Shown: piece by piece, positions 40,769-49,086 of the stretch
Layout: every line of letters begins with the position of its first letter
Numbering within the stretch: the stretch's first letter is position 1
Assembly: GCF_018863395.1 (NCBI RefSeq)
Contig: NZ_JAHKRR010000002.1
Coordinates: forward strand, 124,001 to 188,000
Direction of reading: 5' to 3'
Origin: Sinomicrobium weinanense
GTDB lineage: Bacteria; Bacteroidota; Bacteroidia; Flavobacteriales; Flavobacteriaceae
Length of the DNA: 64,000 bases
Translations under genes and position numbers: made by a program
The notes under the pieces: model-generated
Seen by the model: the letters and a program-made list of their open reading frames with translations, nothing else
Database searches by the model: none
What the model was told of the DNA's origin: nothing

Positions 40769-42094
40769 ATGACCGAAAGTCTCCTTATCTTTATCGTAGC
40801 TGCCGTATCTGTTATTGCGGGTGTCTTTGCCGGGATCTATATCCAGGGATTGAAGTCCAAAAACCAGCAAAGCACCTGGACAGAGAGGGAAAACCAGTTG
40901 CAATCTACAGCGAACGGTTTGCGCGAAGACATCGAAAAACTGCATTCGGAAAAGGGAGACCTCCGGCGTGAAAAGGAGAACATAGGCCTTCAGCTCGCCC
41001 GGAAGGAAACAGAACTGGACAACCTCAGGGAGAAAAACCGGGAACAAAAAGAGGAGGTAGAAAAACTCCAGGAAAAATTTACCCGTGAATTTGAAAACCT
41101 GGCCAATAAGATCCTCGACGAAAAGAGCAACAAGTTTACCCAGCAAAACCGGGAAAACATCAAGAATATCCTCACTCCCCTGCAGGAAAAGATACAGTTG
41201 TTCGAAAAAAAGGTCGAAGAGAGCCAGAAGGAAAATATCAGCATTCACTCTGCCCTGAAAGAGCAATTGCTCAATCTGCAAAACCAGAACCTGAAGATCA
41301 CCCGGGAAGCCGAAAACCTTACCCGTGCCCTGAAAGGAGACAGCAAAATGCAGGGAAACTGGGGCGAACTGGTCCTGGAACGGGTGCTGGAAAAAAGCGG
41401 GCTCGAAAAGGGCCGCGAATACGACATACAACAAAGTTTCACCCTGGAAGACGGCTCGCGCGTACTGCCGGACGTTATTATCCACCTGCCCGATGGTAAA
41501 AAAATGGTTATCGACTCCAAGGTATCCCTTACAGCCTATGAGCGCTATGTCAATGCAGAAGAAGATCAGAAAGAACTGTTTCTCAAGGAACATGTCAATT
41601 CCATAAAACGTCATATCGAACAGCTTTCCGGCAAAAAGTACGAGGACCTCTACGAGATGGAAAGTCCGGATTTCGTATTGATGTTCATTCCTATCGAGCC
41701 TGCATTTGCCATTGCAGTACACGAAGACAATTCTCTGTATAACAAGGCTTTTGACAAGAACATCGTTATTGTCACCCCTTCTACCCTGCTGGCCACATTA
41801 AGAACTATCGATACCATGTGGAACAACGAAAAGCAACAGCGAAATGCCATAGAAATAGCCAGGCAGGCCGGGGCCCTCTACGACAAATTCGAAGGATTGG
41901 TTACCGACCTGACTAAAGTGGGCAAAAAAATGGACGAGGCCAAAACCGAGTACAAAGGAGCTATGAACAAACTCTTCGAGGGCCGGGGAAATATTATCAT
42001 CAGCATCGAAAAGCTGAAAAAAATGGGCGCTAAAGCCAAAAAATCACTTCCCGAAGCCATCGTAAAACGTGCCGGAGAGACCGAAGAAGAGTAG
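40769..42094 (+). CDS. rmuC: DNA recombination protein RmuC
   Basis: The 441-residue protein has one N-terminal membrane segment (residues 4-24) and a long coiled coil (about 30-190). The RmuC domain follows, with MQGNWGELVLERVLEKSGLEKG, LPDVIIHLPDGKKMVIDSKVSL and VIVTPSTLLATLRTID. The domain is related to PD-(D/E)XK nucleases. It limits rearrangements at inverted repeats in E. coli, which is of interest in a region so rich in such repeats. The TAG stop lies inside a perfect 30-bp palindrome. It is followed by two small genes on the same strand. Confidence 0.93.
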   Translation: MTESLLIFIVAAVSVIAGVFAGIYIQGLKSKNQQSTWTERENQLQSTANGLREDIEKLHSEKGDLRREKENIGLQLARKETELDNLREKNREQKEEVEKLQEKFTREFENLANKILDEKSNKFTQQNRENIKNILTPLQEKIQLFEKKVEESQKENISIHSALKEQLLNLQNQNLKITREAENLTRALKGDSKMQGNWGELVLERVLEKSGLEKGREYDIQQSFTLEDGSRVLPDVIIHLPDGKKMVIDSKVSLTAYERYVNAEEDQKELFLKEHVNSIKRHIEQLSGKKYEDLYEMESPDFVLMFIPIEPAFAIAVHEDNSLYNKAFDKNIVIVTPSTLLATLRTIDTMWNNEKQQRNAIEIARQAGALYDKFEGLVTDLTKVGKKMDEAKTEYKGAMNKLFEGRGNIIISIEKLKKMGAKAKKSLPEAIVKRAGETEEE

Positions 42095-42120
42095 AGGGCG
42101 CAATGCATTGCGCCCTCTAC
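42091..42120. repeat. Perfect 30-bp palindrome overlapping the rmuC stop
   Basis: GTAGAGGGCGCAATG (42091-42105) is directly followed by its exact reverse complement CATTGCGCCCTCTAC (42106-42120), with no loop. The rmuC TAG is at 42092-42094. The form GTAGAG-GCGCAAT-ATTGCGC-CTCTAC is a palindrome type known between genes in Bacteroidetes and cyanobacteria. Confidence 0.85.
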
Positions 42121-42181
42121 TGTGCCTCACTTGTGCCACAACTGAATAAAAAAAGTCATTCTAACTTAAATTTATATACCA

Positions 42182-42547
42182 GTGAAAAAAGCCGCCATTA
42201 TTATCCTGTTATCTGCCATAGCCATTTTCCTCATTTACTATGCTTTTATCTATTATGTACCGTATAGTGAAGGGGTACGATCGGGAGAACTCATCAAAGT
42301 TAGCCACAGGGGGGCCATGGTAAAAACCTGGGAAGGAGAGATCAGCCAGGGGATCTCAGGGGCACAGATCTTCCATTTTTCGGTCCTGCCCAAAGATAAA
42401 CAGGTGATTGAGGACCTTAAAAAATTCCAGGGAAAATATGTTAAAGTGGACTATGTGGAGCGCTTTACCACTTTTTTCTGGCTGGGAGAAACCAAATATT
42501 TCGTAACGAATGTCGTGAAAGAACAGTCTCCTCATAAAATAAATTAG
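42182..42547 (+). CDS. Small membrane-anchored conserved protein
   Basis: The 121-residue protein has one hydrophobic N-terminal segment (AIIILLSAIAIFLIYYAFIYY) and a soluble beta-rich C-terminal part (VRSGELIKVSHRGAMVKTWEGE). It is a conserved flavobacterial type that I recognise only by its general shape. The start codon is GTG. The next gene (thioesterase) begins two bases after its stop, so they are coupled. No function can be assigned. Confidence 0.72.
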   Translation: MKKAAIIILLSAIAIFLIYYAFIYYVPYSEGVRSGELIKVSHRGAMVKTWEGEISQGISGAQIFHFSVLPKDKQVIEDLKKFQGKYVKVDYVERFTTFFWLGETKYFVTNVVKEQSPHKIN

Positions 42548-42549
42548 AC

Positions 42550-43095
42550 ATGGCCGTAAAATTCAAGACCATTTCTGCATCGCAAGTAACTATTTCGGAG
42601 CTGATGCTGCCGTCGCATACCAATTTCAGTGGCAAAATACACGGGGGGTATATCCTTTCCCTGCTCGACCAGATCGCTTTTGCCTGTGCCTCCAAACACT
42701 CCGGAGCCTATTGCGTAACGGCTTCGGTAGACACGGTAGATTTCCTGAAACCCATTGAGGTCGGGGAACTCGTTACCATGAAGGCTTCGATCAACTTCAC
42801 AGGAAATTCTTCCATGATCGTCGGTATACGGGTGGATGCCGAAAATATTCAGACAGGGGCCATAAAACACTGTAATTCGTCTTATTTTACCATGGTAGCC
42901 AAGGACGACCACGGGAACAACGTGGATGTCCCCGGCATCATTATCCGTAGTGAAAAGGAATTACAGCGTTTTTACAAAAGCGTAAAACGGATAGAACTGA
43001 AAAAGGAAAGGAAGGCACACGCTTCTATGATCCACCTGAATACGGATACGGCAGACATTCCGGATAAATACAAGGTCCAAATAGATATTCCCTAA
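42550..43095 (+). CDS. Acyl-CoA thioesterase (hotdog fold)
   Basis: The 181-residue protein is a hotdog-fold thioesterase of the YciA/cytosolic acyl-CoA type. Its N-terminal active segment is HTNFSGKIHGGYILSLLDQIA, and VTASVDTVDFLKPIEVGELV forms the central strands. Family enzymes split acyl-CoA to free acid and CoA in the cytoplasm. It begins 2 bp after the preceding gene. The repeat array at 43126 starts 30 bp after its stop. Confidence 0.87.
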   Translation: MAVKFKTISASQVTISELMLPSHTNFSGKIHGGYILSLLDQIAFACASKHSGAYCVTASVDTVDFLKPIEVGELVTMKASINFTGNSSMIVGIRVDAENIQTGAIKHCNSSYFTMVAKDDHGNNVDVPGIIIRSEKELQRFYKSVKRIELKKERKAHASMIHLNTDTADIPDKYKVQIDIP

Positions 43096-43125
43096 GCTAT
43101 TGATGATTAGTTTCCATCCTAATAT

Positions 43126-43237
43126 ATCGTTTAAATAGACGATATTATGTATTATCGTGTTTTTAAACGATAACAAAACAAATCGTGTTTTAAGGCGATA
43201 TTTGCAAATATCGCTTTTTTAATAGATATTTGTGATA
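43126..43237 (+). repeat. Four 28-bp direct repeats with ATCG-N10-CGAT palindromes (operator-like array)
   Basis: ATCG starts at 43126, 43154, 43182 and 43210, exactly 28 bp apart. In the first three units it is followed after ten bases by CGAT; in the fourth by AGAT. The ten-base cores are TTTAAATAGA, TGTTTTTAAA, TGTTTTAAGG and CTTTTTTAAT. The fourth unit ends on the ATG of the SatD-like gene. Units three and four also carry GATATTTG, one mismatch from the -7 consensus, 28 bp apart. A perfect palindrome GCGATATTTGCAAATATCGC bridges units three and four. Confidence 0.85.
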
Positions 43238-43866
43238 TGACCAGTGTTATTACCGGAGACATCATCAATTCCCGCGAAGCGGCTTCGCCCGTGCAATGGC
43301 TTTCTACATTAAAGGAAAGCCTGTCTCTCGTATCTGCTGCCCCGAAATATTGGGAAGTCTTCCGGGGCGACAGTTTCCAGGTGGAGGTACAGGACTATTA
43401 CAATGCTTTCCAGGCTGCCGTATACATCAAGGCCTCTCTTAAAACGATCAAAGACCTCGATGTACGGATGGCCATAGGCATAGGTTCCAAGACACACGAA
43501 GCCTCTACCATTTCCGAATCGAACGGCGAGGCTTTTATTTTTTCGGGAGAATTGTTCGAAACACTGAAAAAGGAAAAGAAAAACCTGGCTATCAAGACCG
43601 GGGTTCACCGGATAGACGAAGAACTGAACCTCTATTTTAAACTCGGGCTCATAGCCATGGACAACTGGACGCCCAACTCTGCGGAGATCGTAAAACTGAC
43701 CATCGAAAACCCAAAACTTTCTCAACAGGAAGTGGGCAAACTCATAAACATTAAGCAGAATACCGTAAGCGAACGCCAGAAAAGAGCCTACCTCGACGAG
43801 GTCATGGCTCTGGATCGTATGTACAGGCACAAAATAGACCATATAGAGCACGCCCCGGCAAGATAG
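43237..43866 (+). CDS. SatD family protein with C-terminal helix-turn-helix
   Basis: The 209-residue protein matches the SatD family: SVITGDIINSREAASP at the N terminus, EVFRGDSFQVEV near residue 45 and VRMAIGIGSKTHEASTISES near 80. The N-terminal part looks like a nucleotidyl-cyclase-type fold. The C terminus resembles a helix-turn-helix (NPKLSQQEVGKLINIKQNTV, then SERQKRAYLDE), so it may bind DNA. The start codon lies at the edge of a four-unit 28-bp repeat array, which suggests self-control. It is 42 bp before the DUF3307 gene, a pairing seen in other genomes. Confidence 0.8.
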   Translation: MTSVITGDIINSREAASPVQWLSTLKESLSLVSAAPKYWEVFRGDSFQVEVQDYYNAFQAAVYIKASLKTIKDLDVRMAIGIGSKTHEASTISESNGEAFIFSGELFETLKKEKKNLAIKTGVHRIDEELNLYFKLGLIAMDNWTPNSAEIVKLTIENPKLSQQEVGKLINIKQNTVSERQKRAYLDEVMALDRMYRHKIDHIEHAPAR

Positions 43867-43908
43867 TGCTTCGCCCCGGATTGTCAATATCAAAAAAATA
43901 TCTGCCCT

Positions 43909-44610
43909 ATGGTAATATTGCTAAAACTTTTACTCGCACACCTCATCGGCGACTTTATCCTGCAAACGGACCGCGGGGTTAAGGAAAAGGAAGAAAAAAA
44001 ACTGGCGTCCGGAAAATTATACCTGCATATACTGATCCATATCCTCCTTGTTTTCCTCTTTCTCTGGGACTCCAGGCTATGGTATGCAGCTCTTATCATC
44101 GGGGGTACCCACTTTATTATAGATGCCGCCAAACTACTGCTGCAAACCCCGAAGACCAAAAGACTGTTCTTTTACATCGACCAGTTGTTGCATCTGCTGG
44201 TCATTGTTGCAGTATGGTGCCTTATACAAGGATATATCCCGGCATTTTCCCTGTCCGAAAAACAGTTGCTTCTTCTTACGGGAGGACTGTTCCTTACCTT
44301 TCCTACATCCATTATCATCAAAACCACCATCTCTGTTTACACCCCAAAAACGGATCTGGAAAAGGATGATTCCCTGGAAAATGCGGGAAGGTATATAGGC
44401 ATTCTTGAGCGATTACTGGTCTTTATCTTTATCGCAACCGGCCATTGGGAAGGTGTTGGCTTTCTGATCGCTGCAAAATCCATTTTCCGTTTTAGCGACC
44501 TTACCCAGGCCAAAGACCGGAAACTTACCGAATACATTCTCATAGGCACCCTGCTGAGCTTCGGCACCGCCATTGTAGTAGCGATCGTATGTACTTCTTT
44601 CCTGCTCTGA
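43909..44610 (+). CDS. DUF3307 family membrane protein (SatE-like partner)
   Basis: The 233-residue protein has about six to seven membrane segments. Family features are AHLIGDFILQTDRGVKEKEE near the N terminus, GGTHFIIDAAKLLLQTPK near residue 66 and IAAKSIFRFSDLTQAKDRK near the C terminus. It is commonly encoded next to SatD-like proteins, as here. Function is unknown. It could be a membrane effector or transporter whose expression is set by the SatD-like protein. Confidence 0.82.
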   Translation: MVILLKLLLAHLIGDFILQTDRGVKEKEEKKLASGKLYLHILIHILLVFLFLWDSRLWYAALIIGGTHFIIDAAKLLLQTPKTKRLFFYIDQLLHLLVIVAVWCLIQGYIPAFSLSEKQLLLLTGGLFLTFPTSIIIKTTISVYTPKTDLEKDDSLENAGRYIGILERLLVFIFIATGHWEGVGFLIAAKSIFRFSDLTQAKDRKLTEYILIGTLLSFGTAIVVAIVCTSFLL

Positions 44611-44693
44611 CAACGATTCAATGATGTTGCAGTTTTTTGTTATTTGCCGGGATTTATTGAGATTTGTTGAGGCAGGACTCCTGCCCCTGGAGA

Positions 44694-45542
44694 TTAAAAT
44701 ATCCTGGTAAGGTTAAAACCGAAATAGATATCCCCGTCTCCCCAGTCACCGGCGGCCTGCCCGAGGAAACCGTTCTCAAACATCGGCTGGGCATTGGTAA
44801 AATGCATCTGAAAAATATGTCCGCCTGTTTCCAGGTCTATTCCAATAGACAAAGGGTTCTTAAAAGGCGAAGACCCGGCGCGGTTAAGATGCCAGCCATA
44901 ATCTGCATTTATGCTCCATCTCGGGCTTAACTTGTATCTCCCCCCTACCCCCAATGCAAACTGTGAGTTGTCCTGTTCGTTGACCACCACGTAGTTTTCG
45001 TGCAGAAATGTAGGCATCAGTTCCAGGGACAGCTTATCTGTAAATTTTCTGGAGATCAGAAGTTGTGTTGTATAGGATAGCCTGTGCTTAAACTCCATTT
45101 CGGGCAGGTTGTCCTTACTCATCTCTGTATTCACGGCTACAAGATGATATCCTACCACTGTAAACGGAAAACCGTTTTCCTTCTGGCGTAAAAGCCTGTA
45201 TTTTATCGTAGCTCCATAGTTTTTCTGGTAAGAGCTCCTGGAAATCCCTACCGTTATACCATCGCTAATACCGTACATGAACTGGAGCCGGGTAACAGCC
45301 TGGTCCAATCCGAAAAAATCGTCCAAGCCGTATTTTATACTCCCGAAGCGGTGAGACACAACAAAATAAAAATCATTTTTATAGAGCAGTTTCGTAGATT
45401 CAAAATTGACGATTTTGATTCCTTTAAAAGCTGCCTTTACATAGCCGTTTTCTTCTACTTCGGCATCCAGTTCGTCCAGTAGGTCGTCCTGGCTAAAGCA
45501 GCACAGGGGCAATACGAATAATAATAGGGTAAGAAGTTTCAT
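44694..45542 (-). CDS. DUF5777 family beta-barrel protein
   Basis: The 282-residue protein has a signal peptide (LLFVLPLCCFSQ) and alternating beta strands, ending in an aromatic-terminated strand (GDIYFGFNLTRIF) typical of outer-membrane barrels. The motif FVVSHRFGSIKYGLDDFFGL near residue 62 matches the DUF5777 family. Its role is unknown. It is encoded 4 bp after the OB-fold protein gene, so the two form an operon. Confidence 0.82.
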   Translation of the reverse strand: MKLLTLLLFVLPLCCFSQDDLLDELDAEVEENGYVKAAFKGIKIVNFESTKLLYKNDFYFVVSHRFGSIKYGLDDFFGLDQAVTRLQFMYGISDGITVGISRSSYQKNYGATIKYRLLRQKENGFPFTVVGYHLVAVNTEMSKDNLPEMEFKHRLSYTTQLLISRKFTDKLSLELMPTFLHENYVVVNEQDNSQFALGVGGRYKLSPRWSINADYGWHLNRAGSSPFKNPLSIGIDLETGGHIFQMHFTNAQPMFENGFLGQAAGDWGDGDIYFGFNLTRIF

Positions 45543-45546
45543 ATGA

Positions 45547-45927
45547 TTAATGATTTAAGATATAGCACTCATCAAACCGGATCTCCTCCAGCAGTTCGTC
45601 ATATCCCAGGAATCTGCCTTTAAAGGAAATGCGTTCTCCTGTCTTTATTCCCGGGGGTTCACCAAACTGGGCTATTATATAATTGTCCACTGCCACGTAT
45701 TCTTTCTCCAGGCTTGTTACCTCACCATCAATGCGGATCACCTTGTTCACATACTTTTCTGCTGACGCCACGGCATCTTCCCGGAATTCACGGATAAATT
45801 CTTCTGAAGAAAAAGTATACGCGGCTTCTTCGTTCTTAATATCCCTGTGAGGCTGGTAGACATATCTGTATACCATAAAACCCACAACGAGAATCCCTAT
45901 TACAACCCAAAGCCATTTTCTGCTCAT
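45547..45927 (-). CDS. Membrane-anchored OB-fold (tRNA_anti-like) protein
   Basis: I place the start at 45927 (MSRKWLW), giving 126 residues; a longer start at 45954 adds a non-conserved MLIVQIIFF. One N-terminal membrane helix (WVVIGILVVGFMVYRY) precedes a beta-rich OB-fold-like region (VNKVIRIDGEVTSLEKEYVAV). In Bacteroidetes such proteins sit at the membrane and their partners are unknown. Coupling with the DUF5777 barrel gene suggests an envelope role. Confidence 0.75.
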   Translation of the reverse strand: MSRKWLWVVIGILVVGFMVYRYVYQPHRDIKNEEAAYTFSSEEFIREFREDAVASAEKYVNKVIRIDGEVTSLEKEYVAVDNYIIAQFGEPPGIKTGERISFKGRFLGYDELLEEIRFDECYILNH

Positions 45928-46107
45928 GAAGAAAATAATTTGTACAATTAACACAAAATCATAATAAATTTACGTAAAATAATATTTTTAAGAAAAAATC
46001 ATCAAACAAATAAAATAAAGATCATTTTTACGGAAGTATTTAGACAGTTTCTTATAGTATGCCCTGTTTTTGTATTTTTATATCTTGATCCGTAAACATT
46101 CTGAAGC

Positions 46108-46722
46108 ATGGAGAAAGAAAAATACCGGGCCGCATTCAGGTCAGCATTCGAAAGTTATGTTCCTATAACGGATGAATCCTGGTCGTCCATAAATTCCATC
46201 ACCCATTTTCAGACGCTTCAAAAAGGAGAAGTATTGCTCCGGGAAGGCCAGGTAGCCAGGTCCCTCTACTTTATATGCAAAGGGGCATTGCGAACCTACT
46301 TTACCGATGCTGACGGGAATGTGTATAATAAGAACCTTTTTATGGAAGGGAGTTATGCAGCTTCCAAGGTATCTTTATTGCAGGGAGCCCCTTCTTATTT
46401 TACCATTGAGGCGCTGGAAGATTCCATACTTATCACTATCAACTACAAGGGCTATCGCGAACTTATCCGGACGAACGAAGACATACGCAACTTCTATATC
46501 GCCTATATCGAAAAGAACTGGATCATTGAAAAAGAACAAAGGGAAATTTCCCTCGTTATGGAAAATGCCACCGACCGATACCTCAAACTCCTGGAAAAGC
46601 ATCCGGATATCGACAGGCGAATTCCCAAACTCCACATTGCCTCCCACCTGGGTATTACTCCTACCCAACTAAGCCGGATACGAAAGAATTTAAAAATAAA
46701 AAACGAAAACAAACCTGCATAA
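46108..46722 (+). CDS. Crp/Fnr-family transcriptional regulator
   Basis: The 204-residue protein has a cyclic-nucleotide-binding-like domain (LQKGEVLLREGQVARSLYFI near residue 33) and a short C-terminal winged helix (HIASHLGITPTQLSRIRKN). The phosphate-binding cassette Arg and Ser of true cAMP receptors are not evident, as is usual in flavobacterial members. It is a single gene facing the EamA/RidA group and could control it, which is inferred from position only. Confidence 0.85.
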   Translation: MEKEKYRAAFRSAFESYVPITDESWSSINSITHFQTLQKGEVLLREGQVARSLYFICKGALRTYFTDADGNVYNKNLFMEGSYAASKVSLLQGAPSYFTIEALEDSILITINYKGYRELIRTNEDIRNFYIAYIEKNWIIEKEQREISLVMENATDRYLKLLEKHPDIDRRIPKLHIASHLGITPTQLSRIRKNLKIKNENKPA

Positions 46723-46800
46723 AAGGAGCCATCCGGCAGGGCAAACGCATCTTGTACAGAAAAGATCGTGTTTCGACTGCACGGTTCTAAAGGTTAAGGA

Positions 46801-46860
46801 GGTGATCGGTAATCGGTATTTGGTTACTCTAAAAAACAATGATTACTGAATACCGATTTT
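46801..46860. repeat. AATCGGTATT/AATACCGATT inverted repeat (copy 3)
   Basis: AATCGGTATTTGGTTACTC on the left is mirrored by GATTACTGAATACCGATT on the right. The core 10-bp arms are perfect. It shares strings with 2899-3050 and 15021-15093. Confidence 0.6.
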
Positions 46861-46904
46861 ACAGCTTCTCAACATATGTAAATGTTTTGCTGTTCCGGGT
46901 GAAA

Positions 46905-46912
46905 TAACTTTG
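46905..46912 (+). promoter_or_regulatory. -7 element upstream of the EamA gene
   Basis: TAACTTTG matches TAnnTTTG. TTTG at 46886-46889 is a possible -33, with a slightly short spacing of 15. Confidence 0.5.
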
Positions 46913-46938
46913 TCCTGAATATTTTAAACGAAAGTACG

Positions 46939-47001
46939 ATGAGAAAACCGGTCATTCTTATGGCAGTTTTTTCATTTAAATCAATTTTTCAGGCAAGATG
47001 A
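46939..47001 (+). CDS. Possible 20-residue upstream ORF coupled to the EamA gene
   Basis: ATG at 46939 opens a 20-codon frame starting MRKPVILMAVFSFK and ending at TGA 46999-47001. That stop overlaps the EamA start codon as ATGA. It lies between a good -7 element and the transporter start. It could be a leader peptide coupling translation, or the remnant of a larger gene. Too short to judge by composition. Confidence 0.35.
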   Translation: MRKPVILMAVFSFKSIFQAR

Positions 47002-47906
47002 ACAATTTAAAAGGAGTATTGTTAGTTGCCTTTGGAGCTGCCAGTTATGGCATCCTGGCAACGATCGTCAAGCTGGCCAACAACGATGGCTTTGGCACGG
47101 CAGGGCTTACATTTTCTCAATATCTGTTTGGTGCGGTTATCCTGAGTATTGGTGCTGTGTTGGTTAAGCGTAGTGGTAAAACACATCAATCCGGCAGCCC
47201 TGTTTCAATTTACCCCAGGCTAAGGCTATTCCTGTTTGGCACTTCTCTTGGGTTGACGAGTAGTTTTTATTACCTGTCCATCCAGTATGTACCTGTATCT
47301 GTCGGTATCATCCTTTTGATGCAGACCATTTGGATGGGAGTCATATTAGAATTTTTTACCGCCAGGGAATTAGTGCGTAAAAGAAAAATTGCAGGAGCAT
47401 TGGTTGCCATTCTGGGTACGCTCATGGCTGCAAGGGTCTTTGAAACCGATATCAATTTCAGTTTTAAAGGGATCCTATATGGCCTTTTAGCTGCCGTAAG
47501 CTATACAGTGGCTATTTATGCCGCAAACAGAGTATCTCTCCATTTACCCAATATGATAAGAAGCAAATACCTTGTATACGGAGGTTTTCTGGCCATTCTC
47601 ATATTCTGGAATATCCGGATCATTGAGGAATTCAGTTGGGAGGCCCTTTTAAAATGGGGCATTGTTCTGGGCCTGTTCGGCACCATACTACCGCCTGTTT
47701 TGTTCAACAAAGGTATTCCGGAGATCGGTACCGGGCTGGCAAGCATTATTGCAGCCCTGGAAATCCCCGTGTCGGTCTTTAGCGCTTACCTGTTGCTTTC
47801 GGAGCACATAGGCATCTTACAGATTACAGGTATTGTGACCATTCTTATCGCTATGATATTGATCAACTATCGCAGGAGAAAGAAAGCGGATATTCCAATT
47901 CATTAA
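46998..47906 (+). CDS. EamA/DMT-family transporter
   Basis: The 302-residue protein has ten membrane segments in two EamA halves. Visible segments are LVAFGAASYGILATIVKLAN at the N terminus, VSVGIILLMQTIWMGVILEF near residue 100 and ASIIAALEIPVSVFSAYLLL near 255. Family members export amino acids or other metabolites. It may be translated from an overlapping 20-codon upstream frame (ATGA). The lipoprotein RidA gene follows 28 bp later on the same strand, so they are probably co-expressed. Confidence 0.88.
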   Translation: MNNLKGVLLVAFGAASYGILATIVKLANNDGFGTAGLTFSQYLFGAVILSIGAVLVKRSGKTHQSGSPVSIYPRLRLFLFGTSLGLTSSFYYLSIQYVPVSVGIILLMQTIWMGVILEFFTARELVRKRKIAGALVAILGTLMAARVFETDINFSFKGILYGLLAAVSYTVAIYAANRVSLHLPNMIRSKYLVYGGFLAILIFWNIRIIEEFSWEALLKWGIVLGLFGTILPPVLFNKGIPEIGTGLASIIAALEIPVSVFSAYLLLSEHIGILQITGIVTILIAMILINYRRRKKADIPIH

Positions 47907-47934
47907 AACATTACAAACACAATAGCAACAAGTT

Positions 47935-48441
47935 ATGAAAATAACTCTTTTATCATTAACGACCATCCTGCTTTTACTTATGGGATGTATTGATACGAAC
48001 AAAGAGGACAACCATTTAAAACTGAAAAATATGAGTGCTATCGTACATAAAAACCCGGGGACTCTATTTGATCCTACGCCATATGGCTTTAGCCATTCCA
48101 CCGGCACTACGGCAAAGGGCAGTTATGTATTTATTTCGGGCCAGAGCGGAGGTGAAGATCTGGAACACAGGCTTTCGGATGATTTCAGAACTCAGGTCCG
48201 TTACGCCCTGCTCAACTTAAAAAGTGTTTTAGCGGAATATGACCTGAATCCCGAAAATGTACTTAAAATTACGATATTGATTGTAGACCACGATCAGGAC
48301 AAATTACAGGTCTGGACCGAAGAGATGCAGAACGTATGGAAAGACGGAAAATTCCCTGCGAGCACCTTAATTCCCGTACCCCGATTAGCTCTGGGCGGCA
48401 TGCTTATCGAGGTTGACGCTTTAGCTTTTATGCCGGAATAA
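47935..48441 (+). CDS. RidA/YjgF-family lipoprotein (first of two)
   Basis: The 168-residue protein has an N-terminal lipoprotein signal (LLLLMGC, Cys near residue 18) before a RidA fold with YVFISGQSGG and VRYALLNLKSVLAEYDLNPE. The last part reads PASTLIPVPRLALGGMLIEVD. The Arg essential for imine deamination (RSCVQV-like motif in RidA) corresponds to Ser here, so deaminase activity is unlikely. Lipid anchoring would place it outside the cytoplasm, unlike ordinary RidA. It follows the EamA gene by 28 bp. Confidence 0.82.
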   Translation: MKITLLSLTTILLLLMGCIDTNKEDNHLKLKNMSAIVHKNPGTLFDPTPYGFSHSTGTTAKGSYVFISGQSGGEDLEHRLSDDFRTQVRYALLNLKSVLAEYDLNPENVLKITILIVDHDQDKLQVWTEEMQNVWKDGKFPASTLIPVPRLALGGMLIEVDALAFMPE

Positions 48442-48543
48442 TAATTTTTACTGAAGGTCATCCAGCCGGAACCTTCCGTTATAACCTGCTATCGTACTGA
48501 TCGTAGCCATCTAAACTATTCAAAGAATTTCAATTGATAAACA

Positions 48544-48993
48544 ATGAACCAGTTAACACTATCTGCATTAGCTTTTCTGGGCGGGATCTTCCTCGCGGCC
48601 CAGGGAAGTTATAATGCCCATCTGGGAGTTTTGCTGAAAAACCCCTTCCTGGCATCGGTCACAGCATTCTTTTTCAGTACGATCTTTGCCCTGATCGTCG
48701 CCGCTATCAGCCTTAAACAATTGCCGGACAGGGAAACGATACAGCATATCCCTTTTTACCTGTGGTTTATCGGGGGGCTTTTCTGCGTACTGGGCATCAG
48801 CCTGTATTATTATACCATTCCCAGGCTTGGAATTTCTACCATGATATCCCTGGGATTGTGCGGTCAGCTTATCTTTGCAGTGATAGCCGGTCATTTCGGA
48901 TGGCTGAACCTGCCCACCGAGCCCATAACCCTGAAAAAAACCATAGGGGTCATCTCCATGATCGCCGGAATTTTACTCATTAACCTGAAATAA
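48544..48993 (+). CDS. DMT-family small transporter (YdcZ/DUF606 type)
   Basis: The 149-residue protein has about five membrane segments. The family-typical N terminus LAFLGGIFLAAQGSYNAHLG is followed by WFIGGLFCVLGISLYYYTIP near residue 75 and MIAGILLINLK at the end. Its length fits half-size DMT proteins that pair or dimerise. It is 103 bp downstream of the first RidA gene. The substrate is unknown. Confidence 0.85.
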   Translation: MNQLTLSALAFLGGIFLAAQGSYNAHLGVLLKNPFLASVTAFFFSTIFALIVAAISLKQLPDRETIQHIPFYLWFIGGLFCVLGISLYYYTIPRLGISTMISLGLCGQLIFAVIAGHFGWLNLPTEPITLKKTIGVISMIAGILLINLK

Positions 48994-49086
48994 AAAAAAG
49001 TCAGAAGTAGGAGGTCAGAAGTCAGAAATAGCATTAATCCACATACAGAACCTCAAACTCCGGATTTTCAACCTAAAAATCAATCA

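Noticed and set aside
40763-41722. A 319-codon minus-strand frame opposite rmuC
   Set aside because: Phe/Leu-rich composition results from antisense reading of the coiled coil, and no family is recognisable. The rmuC frame is clearly real.
43126-43237. The 28-bp repeats as a CRISPR array
   Set aside because: The units are contiguous without unique spacers, only the palindromic ends are conserved, and no cas genes are nearby.
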